A stretch of 64,000 nucleotides of DNA from Diadema setosum (GCF_964275005.1 NC_092686.1:16465190-16529189), one strand, 5' to 3'; shown: positions 27,546-40,197, counted from the stretch's first letter. Translations and numbers: made by a program. The notes: generated from the letters alone by a model not told the origin.

Positions 27546-27912
27546 ATGGCCGATTCTACTGAATTGACTGAAACAGGCTTTGTTTCAGACGTCGAAAACA
27601 AGGCACCCTGTGAGGATATCTCATCGGGTACACCAGTATTTGTTGATGTGAAGTCGGAGAATCAACCAAATGATCAAACTGTGATCAACACTGAGTCGGG
27701 TAAGAGAAGACGAGTGCAGCATGACTACCGAAGGCTGTCCAGCTCGGGATACACGGAGGATATCTACCCCTATCGGCAGCGCTACTCAAGCACAAGTGAC
27801 CCCGAGCTCTCTCCATCTCCAAGCCGACATAGCCAGAGAAACAGCAGGTCCTCGAGCAGAGGGGAAGAGAGAGACCTTCAATCACCAACAAGGGGAACAA
27901 ACAACATTTCAA
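27546..27912 (+). CDS. RSBN1: RSBN1 exon 1
   Basis: Residues 1-122 plus one base; Ser/Arg/Pro-rich with GKRRRV as a possible nuclear signal. Donor TTTCAA|GTAAAT is the only one nearby giving phase 1, which exon 2 needs. Confidence 0.85.
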
Positions 27913-30900
27913 GTAAATCATCAGGACAATCCAGGGCCAGGGGTTTAGCCAGGGCACACAATTTTAACCTCACAATTGCAATGACTTCTTCATCAGCAGT
28001 AGTGATCAGTTCATTTTTAATTAATTTTACTTAGGTTGAAGACTTCAACCTAATGTCAGGAATTAAAAGTGGCTACAACTCTGTCTGTAGGTCTGTAATA
28101 CCTAGAATTAAAGCCAACCAAGCAAGGTACCACTACACTAGGCTACCAGGGCAGTAACGTTTTTTAAAGGGAAGGTAAACCCAAAGAACAATGTGGACTG
28201 AGTGAAAGCAGCAACATTAGTAGAACACATCAGTGAAAGTTTGAGGAAAATCGGACAAGCGATGCAAAAGTTATTAATTTTTAAAGTTTTGATGTTGGAA
28301 CCGCTGGATGAGGAGACTACTACAGGATATGACGTATGAGTGGACAACAATACAAAGAAAATATAAAGGAAATTTAACAAAAATTCACTTTTCTAGAATT
28401 ATGAAAGAGCAATGGACCAACCGCTTTCAGAAAGCAGGGGGAATAATTGCTACCCTTAACATATGTCAATATCAAGTTGATGGAATTTGTAATTTTCAAG
28501 AAAAATGGATTTTTGCAGAATTTTCTTTATATTTTCTTGGTATTGTTGTCCACTCATACGTCATAACCTCTAGTAGTCTCCTCATCCAGCTGTTCCAACA
28601 TCAAAACTTTAAAAATTCATAACTTTTGCATCGATTGTCCGATTTTCTTCAAACTTTCACTAATGTGTTCTACTAGTACTAATGTTGCTGCTTTCACTCA
28701 ACTCACATTGCTCTTGGGGTTTATCGTTCCTTTAATACTGACTTGCATCTACAATCTTTGAGCATAATTGGCCTGGGCAATCCTGGGTTTTAGGAGGCTA
28801 AATTGTTTTAGGCTTCTTAACTTCAGCACAGACATACAGAATCTATAGAATGTGATATACGGACTAGAGTACATGTAAGGTTGTGTGTCCCATGTTTCAG
28901 CTTCTGTAATTTTGTGTTCATGATGTCTTTTCAATCCAACTTTAGCAAATATTATGACTTTAATATTAAATAAGTGATTGCAATGAATAGTAGGCCTACT
29001 GGATGCATACAGTGCTAATAAAAAAACAACAACAACATACCATATTTGTGGGTAAACTCAGCCCCTCACAACCCCATTACAAGGGGTCGAGTTCGCCCAC
29101 AAATATGGTAGTTGCCAGTTGCACACACCCACACCCACAGACATAGACACAAGCACAAACAGAAGCAAACCAACAGACACAAAAAAAAAGAAGAAAAAAA
29201 TAGTCTCGGTACTACTATGAGTACAGTTAATCCTCTTCTACTAATGTAGACATCTACTTGACTAGCGAAGTCTCAACGGGACCAATACTTCAGTGTACTG
29301 ATGATGATTATCATGAACATGTGTACCTGACTGAATATGCATATAATAGCTCTAGAACAATATGTCTGTGACTGCACAACATGCACATTCTGCTGTACTG
29401 ACAACTGATGTGATGGCTTGTCTCCAGGGCATGCTGGCATCTGTGATGCTCCTGAACTTTGGGATGAGGGAGGCAATTTCCCTTCAATGGATTGTTATAA
29501 GTTTTTTCTGTCTCTTTCCCCCTCTCATGTTACTCTTAAACTTCTAAATCTAAGTAAGAGTGAGTGAAGCTGAAGGCGAAAACGGAGAACGAGGGCCGGC
29601 CTACTCAGAGGAAATCGCTGCATTCATCCCATAGTGCAGGAGCATTTACAGAAGGCACCAGCATAAATCAATGTGAACATGTCAATTCATCACAGTGGCT
29701 GGCTAATTTAAGAAGAACGTGTGTATTTTAATACGGCTAGCTTATAATACATCATATGTGAGGAGTAGTTAGGAACTAAAGTGCGAGTGAATTGGAAATA
29801 CATGTATGCAACTTCTGCATGTGTCTAGTCCAGTCATGCATGTACAAAAATTTGTATTTATGTCATTGATTGCATTAATTGCCAAAGGTGATGTGTAATG
29901 ACATCATGTAGAAGCTGCAATAATATATGACAGTATTTACCATTCTGTGACTTGAGATATCAGCGTCATCTTACGGTCATTTGTACCTGTGCCCAACCTT
30001 AATCCCCAAGTTGCCTAAAAGGGTTCTTTGTGATTTATTTATTATAATATTTAATACCTCTTCCCTCTGGGGGGGGGGGGGGGGGGGGAGGGAGGGCTTG
30101 GGAAATGTAAAGGGTTCTCTTCAGAATATACTAGTGTCTAAGGGTTACAGCAACAATTTCTTTTTCCTGCTAGTGCAATTCATTTATGTGTTGGGAGGAG
30201 GGGGAGGAGAAATGGGTATGTGCATGAATAATTTTAGTACAATGTAGTGTGAACAGCTAGAGTGCATACCAATATGTACAACATTGTAATTATATTGGGT
30301 GTTACTGTAAAAGTGGATGAGGTATACATTTTCTTCAATTTGTCTCCCTCTACAGATGAAATTTGTAAAATCACAACTGCTAATCTGTAATTGAACAAAC
30401 ATGTCGGAAAATAAAGGAACCACAGGACTCAAACCTGTCATCTACATGTACTGCTCTCCGGGCAGTGACACTACCATTGGGCTATCCCTGGTTGCCAGCA
30501 GTGACACGATGAACTGGGAACAAATACCCAAGCTCCAAAATTCTGACATTGAGCTTGGGTATTTATTCCAAGTTCATTATTTTCTGTAGGGGTGTAACCT
30601 TTGAATATGATTTTCAGTTACTGTTAACATGACAACTGTCATCCAGCTTGCTGGATGCAAATATACATCCACATGATCTTATTCTAAATGGAAGGACTGG
30701 TTAATGCTCTGTTTGACATGTAGTCATGATATGATGGGAGGGAGGACTGTAGTTCTACAGGATGCCAAAATAAATCCCTACATTGTACACTATGATACTT
30801 TATAAAAGGAAAGAAGAGCTGAAGGAATTTGTGAGTACTCATTGATCAGTGAGACTTCAGTTTACTAGAAACGTGTAGGAATACCCAGATCTTGCTGCAA

Positions 30901-33847
30901 GAAGGTTACACAGCATGCTATTTAAAGGTTGTACATTTGTTTATACTGATGGAAATCATTGTTTGTGTTGTACATCCAATCATATTGGCTTTGAGTTTTC
31001 TTTTTTTCTTTTTTTTAAAGTAACCAGCTATTTCTTTTTTCTTTTCTTTTTTTAAGTAACCAGCTATTTTTCATGATATATTTCAGATGAAATGAAGCCA
31101 GTGATATCCCCCGGAGTTTCTGCCACACCATCACCAGCAAGGATTGTGAAGAAGGATGGCCTGTGTGAGCTGAAACTTCACATCAAGAAATCTGATATCG
31201 TCGCCCGCAAACCCAAAAAGCACAAGCATCGGCACCACCATGGTCACCACCACCATCAGCACCATCAGGGGGAGGAACGATCCATGCAGGACTACCCACC
31301 CGACAGTTGCCGCGTGGGCACTTCGCCACAACCATCCCAGTCCCCATCTCCCTCGCCATCACCCATTGACAAGCAATCCAAATCCAGTGCCGAAATGCCT
31401 TCACCAGCAAAGCCTGAAATTCCAGGAGATTCCCACGCTGCACAGCCCTTTTCTGACAGAGACTTTGTGGTAAAATCATGCCAAATTGAGCCAGAACCGA
31501 GGCATATTGACTTTACAAAGTACATTCACGTGGAAAGGCAACCAAATGGTGGTGCCTCTGTCATTCACGTGTACAGCCAGGAGATTGCTCATTTGAGTGC
31601 TGAACACATGCAGCAATTTGTCGAGAAGTACTTTCAACTTGTGTTTAATGAGACATCGGAAGGGGTGTGTGAGCATGTCATGGGTATTGTTCACGACGCT
31701 GCAACTTACTTACCAGACTTCCTTGAGTACTTTTGTGTAAACCATCCAAACACAGTGGTGAAAAGGGAGCTGCTGGGCAAGTCTGACATCATTTCTACTA
31801 CCATGCCCGAGTTTGCCTCAGAAGTGGAGAAGACTTACTGCAATGGAACTTACCGTTCAGGCCCACTGTTGCAGATGAGTTTAGTTGGAACAGTCAATGA
31901 AGAAGTGGGAGACTATTTTGAGGATTGCTTGCGTTTACTGGAGGAAAATTTGTTCTTGAAGCATTCCATGCCCTGGGGTCCTCTTTCCTCAGTAAAAATG
32001 GAGTCCTGGAGTGAGAGTAATGATGGCCCCATCTTATGGGTCCGCCCTGGTGAGCAACTTGTTCCTCCGGCTGATTTGCCCAAGTCCCCTATGAAGAAGA
32101 GGAGGTTAGTCTTGTTCCAAGAAAAAAATTCTTATGCTGTAAATGAGTGTCAATCAGTTGCAGTCAGCCTTTAGTATTGTGTGAGCCTACATTCTTCCCA
32201 ACAGATGGAATTGATTTGGCTTAGAAATGTTGAAGAGTATGAATATGGGACACTTTTGGAAAGTCTTGTTTCAGAATCAGTTTGTAAAGTCAACCTATGT
32301 CAGTAGGTATTGCTGTGATTATCTTTTGGAAGTTGAAAACCTTACCAAGATACCACTCATCAAAGACATTTTGATTAATTTTTCCCCCAGCATAGAAGTG
32401 TGATGAGCAAGAGTAGTATCCGAGGCAGATGTAGAAATTGAATTCTGTGTGCACTTGAACTAGTGTTTAAACACTCCCCTTGCTGTTACAAAATGTATTA
32501 ACCTACTGTAGATGTTTCTTTCAAAATTGTGTCCAGTCGAGGCGTGCATGTATGCATGTCATACTGTTATGTTAAAATCATGTTAAAATATGTAGTTATT
32601 TAGGTTAATGTTTTGTTCTGTACAAACAACTAAATACATGTATGGTAACTCTTTTTTGCATGGTGGTATAGAACTGGAGTAAATGAGCTGAAGAACTTGC
32701 AGTATCTTCCCCGCGTGTCAGAACCCCGTGAAATTCTGGTGGAGGATCGGACAAGATGCCATGCTGACCATGTTGGACAGGGATTTGAAAGGATGACAAC
32801 AGCTGCTGTAGGCATACTGAAAGCAGTGCATGTCAATGACCAAGGGTAAGTCTAGCCGTGTTAGATAGATTCCAGTAGGTACAGTGTGTCACTGTAGAAC
32901 AGCAAGGGAAAAAAGAAAGGGGAAAAATGTAATTGTGGATTATTTGAATTGTGTGTGTGTTCATTACATGGCCATTATCTTTAGGCTGCAGGGAATCCTA
33001 ATTTCCTGATTTAAAAGGAAACTCCACTCTATATTCAAGTAAAACAGAATAGTGAAAGTTTTTTTTGACAATTAGCTGAGAAACTAAAGCAGTCATTGAA
33101 TTTAAAAATTGTTCATGTTGTACAAAACAGTGATGTCTGTCACCAGCACATCAAGATGAAGCAATAATGACATCAACTTACAATTGTCTTATCGATTTGA
33201 AACAGTCTGATGAAATAAATTTTAGTCAATAACTTAACCACTGTATCTACTACTTGTAGCCCCATTTTTAAGTCATTGTCTAGTCTGCTGTTGTACACTG
33301 CTTGAATAATTTTGTAGAAAGGACAACATTGATTGATTTCATACATTTTAAAGAAAGAGGTATTTTAAGAAGATTTTGTGTGCATGTCGATAGAAGTATT
33401 TAGAGGAGGTTGCATGATCACATTATGTTATATGAGTTTATTAATTTATTAAGGTCCCTGCTTCATAAATGTATGCACTATCAAATTCTTTACACAACTT
33501 TCTTGTTTTTGTGAGATTCTAATGAAACTTTCATCATTTTGTTTATGCCATTGTACACTGGTATAAAGTATAGTCATCTTGACCATGAATTCATTTTAAT
33601 TAAGTGAAACAGTCATAGTGCGCTCATTACAGATTTGATAAACTTGTTTAGAGGTAGACTACTGTAATAAATGGAAATAATAATTAGTGTGTGTTATGAT
33701 TTTGTAAACAATCAACAAGGCTTAGGCTAACCACCTCTACAGTGCAAAGTTAGACATTGAGTGTAGGAGTTATGTGAAACATGCATTAATTATGTGTAAT
33801 GTATATGCTTTCCTTTAATGATGATAATGATAATAATAATGATGAGG

Positions 33848-33916
<69 letters not shown>

Positions 33917-33923
33917 TTATTGA

Positions 33924-33959
<36 letters not shown>

Positions 33960-34990
33960 CATCATCATCATCATCATCATTATTATTATTTGTGGTAAAT
34001 AAAAAAACGTTTCTTCAAATCTCTTGCAGCGGACCAAACCGTGATGTGAAGGATGTCATTGCTTTTCATTCTGGTAACTTCATTGACGTGGTGGAAGCAA
34101 TGCAACTGGATCTACATGAACCACCAGTATCTCAGGTTTGATTGCCTCTACACTTCATTGTCAGTCCAGTATTTCATAGACTGATCCATTCTTGTATTAT
34201 GACAGAAAAGCTTAAGATCTGCACACTATAGTTATTGTTGTTGTTGTTTTTTAAAAGATAGTCACATAGAATGTTTAACCCTAATCAGGCTGGGGGGGGG
34301 CGGAATCCGCCCCCCCTCGACGTTTCGCGCAATATCTTCGCAGCGCGATAAGCTCCCACCGCGATGTTTCATGACTTTTTTCTTTCAAGTATCGCGCAAC
34401 TTTTGAGACCAAAATTGTTGCGCCCGCGCGTACCGTTTTGACGCGACGCCCGTTCGAAAAAAATTTGTCAACCCCAAAATTGCTCCAAAACGTGATTTTA
34501 TGTACAAATCCAATGCAAATTGTGTTTTTTCAATTAATTCACATAAAAATTCATATCTTGACTTAGAATGGACGAAATTAATTTATTTTAGCATAATAAA
34601 GCTTCGAAAAATGTCTGTGACAAATTTTGGCCAAAAAATAACAAAAACAAAAGGTCAAAAAACAAAGAAATACATAAGAAATTCAAAAAACAATCAAATA
34701 CATAAGAAATTAATTTCGATACAGATTTTTTTTTCTCCTATGTCTCAGGAGAATGATACAAGAAACATTTTAAAAAAGAAATTAGCTTAATTAGAGCATT
34801 AATAAGTGATTTAGAGCCCAAAACTGATTTTATGCATAAATTACAATGATTAATTAATATAAAATAAAAGAAAAATTTTTTGGAGAAAGCAACCACACAT
34901 TTTGATAGTATATGTCGCGGGCATCGTGTGTGCCGATTTTCGGCGCGATCACGCGTTCCATAGGCGAGATCTGAAGGGGGGCGGAATCCG

Positions 34991-35022
<32 letters not shown>

Positions 35023-36359
35023 ATATAGCATAGCCAAAAAAGCCCAGCCTGATTAGGGTTAATCTTGTCTCATGCTTTAAGTTTGCTGAAAACAAATGTC
35101 ATTCCAGTTCTCATAGGGAATTTTAAAAGATTGTTAAAGGGACTTTACAGTACTGGTTGAGGTGAGGATTCAGCTTGTAACATTTTGCAAGATATTTAGA
35201 AACCACTGTATGAAATGTTAAGAGCATACAATTTTAAGGGGAATCAAAAGTTTTTTTTTGATGAAAATCGGTTTTGAAATGACCGAGATATCTAAAAACA
35301 AGGTAAAACAAAGATATCCTTATAAAAGTTGTGGCCTGTCAATTTTATTAGGATCGCTTATTTTGGATATCTTAGCAATTTCAAGGCCAATTTTTATTTG
35401 ATAAACGTTGAGTCCTTCTTGAAATTACATGCTCTTTCATATTTCATAAGAGGTTTGTCATTATCTCACCAAAAAATGTTATAAACCTAAATTCTCACCT
35501 CAACCAGTGCTGTACAGTCCCTTTAACAGTCCTGTTATTGACACAAAAAATTGCTTCACAAACATCTTTGCATCCAAAAACTTCTGTGCTACTGAAATGC
35601 AATTTGATACAAACTGATGTATTTCAAGATCATCAGTGCATTGCAGTACTCTACATAGATATTAGATTTAAGTTGATACATAACTGTGAAACATCTCCAT
35701 ATTGGAGGCCATTTTATTCATGAATACTGAATTCATGCAAAATAGAAAAAAATTAAAAAAATTAGATGAGGTAATGATTATCATGTAGTGCTGGTCAATG
35801 TGTTTATACTCTTGAAATTGTGTTGTGAGGAAACATTAAATGATGACTACGATGCAGAATAGGAAGGTTCATGTTTGTCCTTTATTTTTACAACATATAT
35901 TGGTTAATAATTTTGCAGTGTGTTCAGTGGGTAGAAGATGCAAAGCTCAATCAGCTCAGAAGGCAAGGGATCCGCTATGCTCGCATTCGTCTCCGTGACA
36001 ACGACATCTACTTCATTCCTCGCAACGTGGTCCACCAGTTTAAGACCATCTCAGCATGCATCAGCATCGCGTGGCATGTGAGATTGAAGAACTACTACCC
36101 TACGACCCAGTCGACGGAAGGCTCGGAGAGTGCCGACGAAAGCGAAAAGATGCAGCCTGATGAGAGTGAGTCGGCCGATGTTGAAATGAAGGAGGTGAAA
36201 GATGTTGAGATGAAACCGGACGTGGATCCAAACTCGGAGGCTGTTGAGATGGAGGTTGATGCCAAGAAAGGTACTACAGAGACTTCCAAGATGGACTCTT
36301 CAAACTCTGCCCCAGACCAGGTCAGGAGAGTGGAGGGAAGTGGTGATGTTGTGCAGTAG
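27546..36359 (+). CDS. RSBN1: RSBN1 / KDM9: JmjC-like histone H4K20me2 demethylase (5 exons, complete)
   Basis: Homologue of round spermatid basic protein 1 and C. elegans DPY-21, nuclear 2-oxoglutarate/Fe(II) demethylases that turn H4K20me2 into H4K20me1. Exons 27546-27912, 31087-32104, 32672-32845, 34030-34135, 35919-36359; phases 1,2,2,0 give 701 aa (human paralogues about 800-850). Residues 1-122 are Ser/Arg-rich and disordered; a His-rich [16 protein letters not shown] tract and Pro/Ser stretches follow. The conserved block runs from [12 protein letters not shown] through [32 protein letters not shown] and [16 protein letters not shown]. His492-x-Asp494 and His594 are the likely iron ligands (inference from JmjC geometry). 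An acidic tail rich in Glu/Asp/Val ([15 protein letters not shown]) ends the protein. Start chosen at the first in-frame ATG. Confidence 0.95.
28164..28735. mobile_element. TTAA-type MITE (GGACAAGTTCACC family), intron 1 of RSBN1
   Basis: TTAAAGGGAAGGTAAACCCAA at the left, inverse at the right. The body shares GTGAAAGTTTGAGGAAAATCGG and GGATGAGGAGACTACT with copies at 46980, 60666 and 62669. Confidence 0.85.
29039..29109. mobile_element. Small palindromic MITE, TA-flanked
   Basis: CCATATTTGTGGGTAAACTC pairs with GAGTTCGCCCACAAATATGG; AGCCCCT/AGGGGT continues the stem. TA on both sides. Confidence 0.8.
29110..30418. other. RSBN1 intron 1, no further gene seen
   Basis: A CACACCCACACCCACAGACA simple stretch near 29125, a G19 run at 30070-30088 and a GGAGGAGGGGGAGGAG run near 30192. 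Confidence 0.4.
30419..30491 (-). repeat. tRNA-derived sequence (SINE head or tRNA pseudogene)
   Basis: On the minus strand, box A-like TAGCCCAATGGTAG (30484-30471) and box B-like AGGTTTGAGTCCTG (30436-30423), with a T-stem ACAGG/CCTGT. The acceptor stem does not pair, so it is not a working tRNA. Confidence 0.55.
30507..30574. repeat. Hairpin next to the tRNA-like sequence
   Basis: ATGAACTGGGAACAAATACC/CAAGCTC pairs with GAGCTTG/GGTATTTATTCCAAGTTCAT across a ~15 base loop; nearly perfect ~27 bp arms. Confidence 0.8.
30575..31086. other. RSBN1 intron 1, end
   Basis: T-rich sequence leading to the exon 2 acceptor; no other feature. Confidence 0.4.
31087..32104 (+). CDS. RSBN1: RSBN1 exon 2
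   Basis: Residues 123-461; basic and His-rich start, then the start of the conserved domain ([30 protein letters not shown]). Acceptor ATTTCAG, donor AGGAG|GTTAGT. Just upstream the sequence AAGTAACCAGCTATTT is duplicated in the pyrimidine tract. Confidence 0.95.
32105..32671. other. RSBN1 intron 2
   Basis: Ordinary intron; nothing beyond the splice sites. Confidence 0.6.
32672..32845 (+). CDS. RSBN1: RSBN1 exon 3
   Basis: Residues 463-519; contains [20 protein letters not shown] with the putative H-x-D iron pair. Acceptor GGTATAG, donor CAAGG|GTAAGT. Confidence 0.95.
32846..33815. other. RSBN1 intron 3, non-repetitive part
   Basis: AT-rich; no coding or mobile element supported. Confidence 0.5.
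33816..33992. repeat. Mirror microsatellite (AAT)n-(ATT)n-(ATC)n before RSBN1 exon 4
   Basis: A run of AAT triplets (to ~33915) is followed by a short unique bridge and a run of ATT then ATC triplets. The two halves are complementary and can form a hairpin of more than 20 bp in DNA or pre-mRNA. It ends about 38 bases before the exon 4 acceptor. Confidence 0.95.
34030..34135 (+). CDS. RSBN1: RSBN1 exon 4
   Basis: Residues 521-555, [20 protein letters not shown]. Acceptor CTCTTGCAG lies only about 40 bases after a long triplet microsatellite; donor CTCAG|GTTTGA. Confidence 0.95.
34279..35058. mobile_element. piggyBac-like MITE, TTAA flanks (copy 1)
   Basis: TTAA at 34275-34278 and 35059-35062; ends CCCTAATCAGGCTGGG and CCCAGCCTGATTAGGG. 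GGGGGCGGAATCCGCCCCCC palindromes sit just inside both ends, and a 31 base C run is present at 34991-35021. No transposase. The TTAA target and CCC start suit piggyBac; Kolobok also uses TTAA. An inverted copy is at 61909-62668. Confidence 0.85.
35134..35527. mobile_element. TTAA-type MITE (GTACAG family), full copy, RSBN1 intron 4
   Basis: TTAAAGGGACTTTACAGTACTGG at the left, inverse CCAGTGCTGTACAGTCCCTTTAA at the right, ~394 bp. Interior is itself partly palindromic (GATGAAAATCGGTTTTGAAAT region). Confidence 0.88.
35528..35918. other. RSBN1 intron 4, end
   Basis: AT-rich intron, nothing further. Confidence 0.5.
35919..36359 (+). CDS. RSBN1: RSBN1 exon 5 (last)
   Basis: Residues 556-701 and TAG. 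Contains [20 protein letters not shown] with the putative third iron ligand, then an acidic, low-complexity tail. Confidence 0.95.
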   Translation, partial: CVQWVEDAKLNQLRRQGIRYARIRLRDNDIYFIPRNVVHQFKTISACISIAWHVRLKNYYPTTQSTEGSESADESEKMQPDESESADVEMKEVKDVEMKPDVDPNSEAVEMEVDAKKGTTETSKMDSSNSAPDQVRRVEGSGDVVQ

Positions 36360-39300
36360 CAGAGGTAGTGTGTACCATTAATAATTCAATTATTTATTTG
36401 CTCACGTACACGTTGAGGTATCTCAGGTATGGCAGGACCATTGGTATTCAACTCTGAATGCGATTTTATTTATCAACAATTTGTAAATCCCTCCCACGTG
36501 TTGAAGAGCAGTTTTCTAATATTCAATGCCTCCCATTTTATCATGTCTTTTGAAGTCTTTGAAGTGAAATGGTATTTATCAAAAGATAATGGCATTTATG
36601 GAATGCCTGCTAAAACTTGGTTTGTTTGATAGTGCTCCTCAAAATGTTGTCTCTGTGTTTTGTTGCTTTTTTATTTTTTCAGCATTATTGTTGCCAGTAG
36701 TCACAAAACAATGTTATATTTTAAGTGAATACAAGTGATGATGTGATGTTTTTTGTGAGATTCATCAAGGAGATTCATCAAACATCATAGGGAAATATCT
36801 GTCACTGAATGCATGAGCGATTCACACATATAAATTCAATGTACAAATCATCATCCCCTCTGCAATTGTCACATGGGTTTCTGTTTGTGTGACATAAAGA
36901 ACTGTTTAAGACTCGATGCTCTTGTAATCGTGATGTTATTTTTGTCTTGAAATTTTGTATTTGAGAAAGGCGTTAAAAGAGACCAAGAATGTGGGATGGG
37001 AGTAATGTGATTCTTTTCCAGTGGTTGTAGACAAAGAACCACTCAGGTGAAGACCATTGACAAATGTGTATCTTGGTAATATGACATAAAAGTCGATTTA
37101 AGAACATAATTCAAGGCAGAAAATACCCACCTACTCAGATATTTGTATTCTTCAAAAACGTCTATGGTTACAAACTGTATTTTCTCCGTGTCTCTGGCAC
37201 ATTTTGAGATTTACTATTCAAGCTTAGTGTATGATAAGAGTACATATGTATAAAGTATTGTACACTGAGCAATTTTATGCTATGTTAAACAGCGGTAAAT
37301 CATCATTATCTTGAAGGTAAATAAGATGTTTGGAAGATGAAAAACAAAATCACACATGATAGGATGAAGAATAGAGAAAGAAAAGATGATATAACTGTAT
37401 TGTTTTAACATCCCAGCAATATATCTCTCAGATGTTGAATATTGTCTCGCAGATGTGACGTCCATGATTATCTAAGTCCTGTAATAAGAGGCATGAATTT
37501 CTTGAGAGTCTGTCTGTACTCTTCTCTTGTAATTAGGATGCTAGTGCACAAGATCTAATCAAACCTGGTTCCCTACATTGGTGCCACATCTGAAATCTGT
37601 TTTGATACAGCAGTAGTTTTCGTTCTTTCAGTGTGCATGTTGTTGACAAAAAAGGTGATATTTTCATGTGCTATGAAATTTATTCTAACTTATATGCTCC
37701 CTAATTACTTGTACGTAATAATCAATATACATGTAAGGTCATGCTATCTCTATAATTATTTTTAGACAGTTTCGTATGTCCAGAGCTAATGAGAGAATTT
37801 CAGTATATGTTTGAAGTACAATGATCTTGTGATATGTGTACCAATCAATCCATGTTAGAGCGATAGCAGATGTCTGTGCTGCTAATAGCTAGAGTGAAAA
37901 CATACTTTCGTCTTCCTGATATTGCGGTGTGTTTGAAGGGAGAAAGCTGCTCTGTATTTTCATGAATTAGTAGATTTGTATATGATGTAAGGCAGCTGCC
38001 CTTGCGTACTAAGACATCCTATTTCACTTCTGACTTCAGAGAGATGCTCCAGTTAATTTTGCACTGTTGCGAATTGCTAGAAAAGAGTTCAACAAGCATG
38101 AACACCCGTGGGCGCAAGTCTATGCAGCCTGTATGTCTAGATGGGTGTTGAGATGCAATCCTTCTTGCTAAAAAATATAAGGTAGAGGTTGGGGGTAAGA
38201 TCATATATCATGAAACTGAACAATTGATCGCTGAAGATCCTTCTGAGGAATGCTTGAATACATGGTGGTTAAATGCATTGTGTTTTGTCTTTTACTTTTT
38301 TTTTGTCTGCTAAAAAACCCCACAAAAAACAGAAGTGAACATTTTGAGCATGTTACAAACAGGATTATTACTTTCCTGAAGGTGAATTTAGACATGTGGA
38401 TGACTTGGTGGAGACCCAAAGAAAGCAATGTTATAAGGTACATGTACTCAAACCTTTTTCTCCCATTCTCTCTCATTATTCCATGTTTACAAGTTCACTG
38501 AACTAGATTTGATGGATATGAGTGAAGGAAACAACTGAAGGATAGAGATAGCTTAAAAATATTTGTGCGTAGCTTGTAGTATACAAATATCGATTGCTCT
38601 GAGGGGCACGGTTAAGACTATTTTACCCGGGGTGATCTCTCTACAGTGCTATGCCCTTCGACTACATCTCAGAGCATAGCACTGTTGAGAAATCACAGAG
38701 GGCAGCTGCAGTGTAGTGTTAGTAACTTTTAGCCATGACCTGAAAAGATGCAGCAGGTACCCGGTAATTGTTTTATTATGCATTCCACTTAATTTGCTAA
38801 CTTCAGGCATTGAAATGAAGTTGTTTTGCTACAGGTCAGAAAAATTACATAAGTATAATTTCACGATGTGCATATGTAATACACACTCACGATACTTACA
38901 CGTATCTTCAAAAATAGCTAGCTGACTGCTGGGTAGTACATCAAAAACTAGTAGTGTTTCCCCCAAGCTAGGGTTCATATTGCTTCTTACCATAAAAAAG
39001 GAAAAATGTGCCCCTCCTCCCCCCCCCCCTCCTCAACAAAGAAAGACAAATGAAGAAATGTTTTCAAACAGTTTAGTTGATGCATAAAATTAAATAGGCA
39101 GAAATTAGTGTGGTTAGGTATAGGTGCACTTTACATAAATCACTGTTTTTTGACCATTGAGCTTTTTACCCATCCACAGCCATCGAAAATGTGGAGAAAA
39201 ACTTGATACATGGAGAGGGGAGAGCATACAGTTTGTATACATACAGTACAGTGCAGAGTACACTGTAGCTGTTTCATCTAGTGTTGCTGAGTGGTAGTGT

Positions 39301-39988
39301 TGATTCCAGCATTGTGAGCAGAATGCTGGTACCCATCAACCAATTCACTAAGCCGCCCAGAGTTGTTCACATTTCGTGTGTTTGAATCCTTTCCAATGCA
39401 ATACAAATGAACTCAAGGATAGCTTAACTAGTAGTGTAAATACATGCTAGGTTTAGATGTCTTTGTTCACCTTTTCCTGCTATATTTTCAACACTTTCTT
39501 TTTTAGTGATTTAATGAAAAAAAAAACAAAAACATTGTTTGAAGAATGAAATTGAGTAAATTTGTTGCCATTGAATGAGTTAACAAGTATGAGCAGAGCA
39601 TGCCATTGTTATTATTATTTTTTTTTTAACTGTGCATGACTGCAGTGAAGGAAGTTGTGCATTTGTTAGTAGTGTTGAAGGGTTGTCAGGTATGAAGGCA
39701 TCATTTCTATGGTCAAACTACATTGTGTTCACCAAATGTTTTACAAAGATTATCCATTATTAGATTTGTGTGCTGTAGTCCGGATGGGTTAGAGCCTTCT
39801 GTATTTTTATTGCATTTGCATTCCCTGGATGTGAAAATCAGTGTTAGTAACACTTTCATGCTTATTAGCTGTGAAAAATACGGTGTATACATTTCAACTA
39901 CACTCACCCTTCTTCTTTCATGAAGTTTTGCAACTGGATGTACTTTCTCTTGTATCAGTATATTTTCTTCATATTTGGGGAAAGAATA
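36360..39988. other. RSBN1 3' UTR and intergenic DNA
   Basis: Begins as RSBN1 3' UTR; I could not place a convincing polyA signal soon after the stop. An AATAAA at about 42968 would imply a very long UTR. A C10 tract lies near 39022. No coding region supported. Confidence 0.45.
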
Positions 39989-40197
39989 CTGTAAAAGTGG
40001 ATATTTTCGTGCGGCTAATTTTTCGAGCTTGGCTGGGTAAGAAGAGTTTTGCGTGTTTTTAATTTCGCGGAATCAAGACATCAACTACTGGAACATATGG
40101 CACGCAAAAATATTTGTATGCGTTTATTTTCGCGCTAGATTCTGTTTGCGCCAAATGCGCGAAAATTTCAACACCGCGAAAATTTCCACTTTTACAG
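39989..40197. mobile_element. TA-flanked MITE with CTGTAAAAGTGG ends
   Basis: CTGTAAAAGTGGATATTTTCG and, inverted at the right, CGAAAATTTCCACTTTTACAG, with TA on both sides. CGCGAAAA-type motifs repeat inside. Confidence 0.88.
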
